This document shows positions 49,309 through 51,249 of a stretch of 51,249 nucleotides of DNA, piece by piece. Source of the DNA: Verrucomicrobiia bacterium (GTDB lineage: Bacteria; Verrucomicrobiota; Verrucomicrobiia; Limisphaerales; JADLHS01); contig WYBW01000100.1 in NCBI GenBank assembly GCA_011525685.1, positions 1 to 51,249 of the forward strand, given 5' to 3'. The notes beneath the pieces were generated by a model, which worked only from the letters and a program-made list of their open reading frames with translations, made no database searches and had not been told where the DNA came from. Made by a program: the position numbers and the translations under genes. Numbering within the stretch: position 1 is the first letter of the stretch; each line of letters starts with the position of its first letter.

Positions 49309-51249
49309 TCACCGTCCCTGCGCTTCCAGTCGGGCGATTTCTTCGAATGACGGCGCGCGCCAGAGGTGCAGCACGCCCCGACTGTTGCAAGAAGCCAAAA
49401 CGTTGCCGTCCGGGGCAAACGTAACCGAGTTGAAGATTGAACCCTCACCTTTCAGCGTGAGCAATTCCTGAAGGCTCTCGACATCCCAGAGTTTTATGGC
49501 CTCGTTCCCGTTGCTGCCGATGGCGAGTCGTTGGCCGTCAGGCGAGAAGGTGACTGAATGTGCGCCTTGGAGAAAACCCTGCAACGTGGCTGTTCTTCGG
49601 CCCGTCGCCGTGTCATAAAGGTGGCCAGTGCCCAGTACGCTTACCACGGCGAGCAGTCGTCCATCGGGGGAGAACGCCGTTCCGGTCACTTGTTTCAACT
49701 CAAGGGGCGTGTCCCGTTTCGTGGCCAGATGGCGTATCCGGCCGGTGCCCTCACCGTCGAGCGCGAGGAACCATTGATCGTCCGGTGAGAAGGCGGTCTT
49801 CCAGGCACGATCTGGCCCGCTGAACTCCCAACTCCGGAGTTCGCGTCCACTCGTCACGTCCCATTCACGGAAGCTGCCGTCTTTCCTTCGTTGTGTGAGA
49901 AGGCGATTCGAGCGAGCCAGAAACTTCACCGGCAAATCTCCTCCTGACTGGGGAGTGATCTCTGACAAAAGGCTGCCTTGCTGCACTTCCCAAACCCGCG
50001 TTGCCCCTCCCGGCGAAGCCGCGGCCAAAAACCGCCCATCAGCGGAGAAACACGCGGCAAATGTATTCGTCCCAAGCTCCAACAAAGGTTGGCCCTGCTG
50101 AAAGTCATTGCCCTGCCAGCGGGCCACGCGGCCCTGCTTGTCCAAGGCCAGAATCCCCCGGCTGTCCGCCAGAAAGCTCCAGGCCAACACCGGCACCGGC
50201 AAGGTCACGCTGGGTTGTTCGCGCCGTTTCGCCGCCGTATCCCAGACCAACACGGCGCCGTCTTTAGAGCCGCTCACAAGCGTGGTGTTGTCCGGACCGA
50301 GCGCGAGACTCCACACTTCCAGCCGATGCCCGCGCAGTGTGGCGTAGGGACGCAGTTCGGTCGTTCTCGGGCGCGATGGTCGCCGGAACCACCCCTTCAC
50401 GCCATCCCTGTCCCTCTCAGAGGGGGAGAGAGTGTCAAAAGGCCGGCTGAGGAGGTTTTCGTGTGACCCAGGGTTCGTGGACACCGGGCCAAGGCTGCTG
50501 ACATCCCACAAATGGATCGTCTGGTCGCCGCTGGCAGAGGCGAGTGTCTCCCCGTCCGGCCAGAACAACAATGACCGGACGTATGTGCGATGGCCTTCCA
50601 ATCGTGCTAACTCGCGGCCAGCGGCCACGTCCCACAGGCGGACCGCCGCTTCGACAAAACCAGCGCCGGACGCCAGCTTCTTTCCATCAGCGGAAAATGC
50701 CAGCGCGGTGACGTTCTCGTCGGCGGCTTGCGCGGTCCAGAGTTCCTGACCTGCAACCAAGTTCACAACGCGAATTTGTCCGCCACCGATGGCCTGCGCC
50801 GCGAGATTGAAATCTTGAGAAATCGCCAGGCGGCTCAAGGAAGGGATGCGCGTTTCAAATCCTTTTGGCTCGGGAAAAGCAATGCTCTTGAGCTTGGTCC
50901 CTTCCGCCACACTCCAGACCATGAACTCGTTGTCACTACTTGCCGTGAGCAACCTGTTGCCGTCTGCAGAAAACGCAATGGCACGGCAGAATCCGTTCAC
51001 CGGGAGTTCACCGACGGCGCGGCGGGCCAGCACGTCCCATAATCGCACGCGACCACCGCGATTTGCCGCCCCGGGACGGTCACCGTCTTTCGCGTAAAAC
51101 GCCAGCAACGGGGCCGCAGGCGAGAAGGCAAAGGTCTCACTGCTTTCACCCGGCTGAAAGCGGGCAATCTCCTGGCGCGCCCGCAAGTCCCAGATCGAAA
51201 TCCCGCCGTCGCCAGATTCGCCAACCGCCACCCACTTGCCATCGTGCGA
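49309..51249 (-). CDS. WD40-repeat protein, 5' end outside window
   Basis: At least 647 codons remain in the window, open to its edge. The visible part is all WD40 blades, for example 'AVGESGDGGISIWDLRA', 'LEGHRTYVRSLLFWPDGETLASASGDQTIHLWD', 'LRGHRLEVWSLALGPDNTTLVSGSKDGAVLVWD' and 'FSPDGQRLAIGSNGNEAIKLWDV'. It ends 'EEIARLEAQGR'. A blade loop near 50393-50440 contains dispersed-repeat DNA. The missing N-terminus is probably a membrane segment and a Ser/Thr kinase domain, as in similar verrucomicrobial proteins, but this cannot be seen. The sequence points towards the ECF sigma gene from the other side of the RAYT region. Confidence 0.88.
   Translation of the reverse strand, partial: SHDGKWVAVGESGDGGISIWDLRARQEIARFQPGESSETFAFSPAAPLLAFYAKDGDRPGAANRGGRVRLWDVLARRAVGELPVNGFCRAIAFSADGNRLLTASSDNEFMVWSVAEGTKLKSIAFPEPKGFETRIPSLSRLAISQDFNLAAQAIGGGQIRVVNLVAGQELWTAQAADENVTALAFSADGKKLASGAGFVEAAVRLWDVAAGRELARLEGHRTYVRSLLFWPDGETLASASGDQTIHLWDVSSLGPVSTNPGSHENLLSRPFDTLSPSERDRDGVKGWFRRPSRPRTTELRPYATLRGHRLEVWSLALGPDNTTLVSGSKDGAVLVWDTAAKRREQPSVTLPVPVLAWSFLADSRGILALDKQGRVARWQGNDFQQGQPLLELGTNTFAACFSADGRFLAAASPGGATRVWEVQQGSLLSEITPQSGGDLPVKFLARSNRLLTQRRKDGSFREWDVTSGRELRSWEFSGPDRAWKTAFSPDDQWFLALDGEGTGRIRHLATKRDTPLELKQVTGTAFSPDGRLLAVVSVLGTGHLYDTATGRRTATLQGFLQGAHSVTFSPDGQRLAIGSNGNEAIKLWDVESLQELLTLKGEGSIFNSVTFAPDGNVLASCNSRGVLHLWRAPSFEEIARLEAQGR
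50393..50440. repeat. Dispersed repeat fragment inside the WD40 gene
   Basis: CCATCCCTGTCCCTCTCAGA then GGGGGAGAGAGTGTC resembles the CTCTCCC/GGGAGAG repeat at 35748 and 37151. In the gene frame it reads 'DTLSPSERDRDG', placed in a loop between two blades just before 'LRPYATLRGH'. The frame is kept. Confidence 0.6.

Overview
The window (about 60% G+C, densely coding, few Shine-Dalgarno sequences) looks like a chromosomal segment of a verrucomicrobium, probably of the Pedosphaera/Limisphaera side of Verrucomicrobiota. The grounds are family content: a PSCyt1-DUF1549-DUF1553 protein beside a DUF1501 protein, DUF1080, PQQ-type propellers, CotH with DUF4956 and VTC genes, an ECF sigma factor of the planctomycete/verrucomicrobial type, WD40 signalling proteins, and large secreted proteins ending in the FYRL/FFRL-like tails common in that phylum. 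This assignment is inference from gene families, not from a marker gene.

Layout. 1-125 is the end of an insertion sequence reading out of the window. 451-5145 (+) holds a membrane histidine kinase with a WD40-propeller sensor, its response regulator, a small membrane protein and a small unknown protein. 5357-18818 (+) is a 13-kb run of four exported proteins (1786, 1081, 1161 and 370 aa). The response regulator, the first giant protein and the last secreted protein are each preceded by the same 19-bp palindrome followed by a promoter-like element, so they may form one regulon. 19132-23086 (-) is a second, cytoplasmic, multi-PAS/GAF two-component pair. 23203-25209 holds a small membrane protein and two unknown proteins, one built from an internal duplication. 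25283-27379 (+) is an M48 membrane metallopeptidase with a TerB-like tail, and 27514-28761 (-) is an MFS transporter of the nucleoside symporter type.

28861-38806 (+) is a run of exported hydrolase-type genes: DUF1080 lipoprotein, penicillin-acylase-family amidase, serine beta-lactamase-family protein, PSCyt1/DUF1549/LamG/DUF1553 protein and a Tat-exported DUF1501 protein. 46900-38859 (-) reads as one seven-gene operon: membrane protein, signal peptidase I, CotH-family kinase with EF-hands and a rearranged malectin domain, PQQ propeller, DUF4956 membrane protein, VTC-type polyphosphate polymerase and a second PQQ propeller. This is the best candidate for a poorly described envelope system (secreted phosphorylation and/or polyphosphate).

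47149-51249 holds a zinc-ribbon protein, an ECF sigma factor, a REP-associated tyrosine transposase (RAYT) between two large composite inverted repeats, and the 3' part of a WD40 protein that runs off the window. Dispersed palindromic repeats occur between genes and, unusually, inside the reading frames of two large proteins. No tRNA, rRNA or CRISPR array was recognised.
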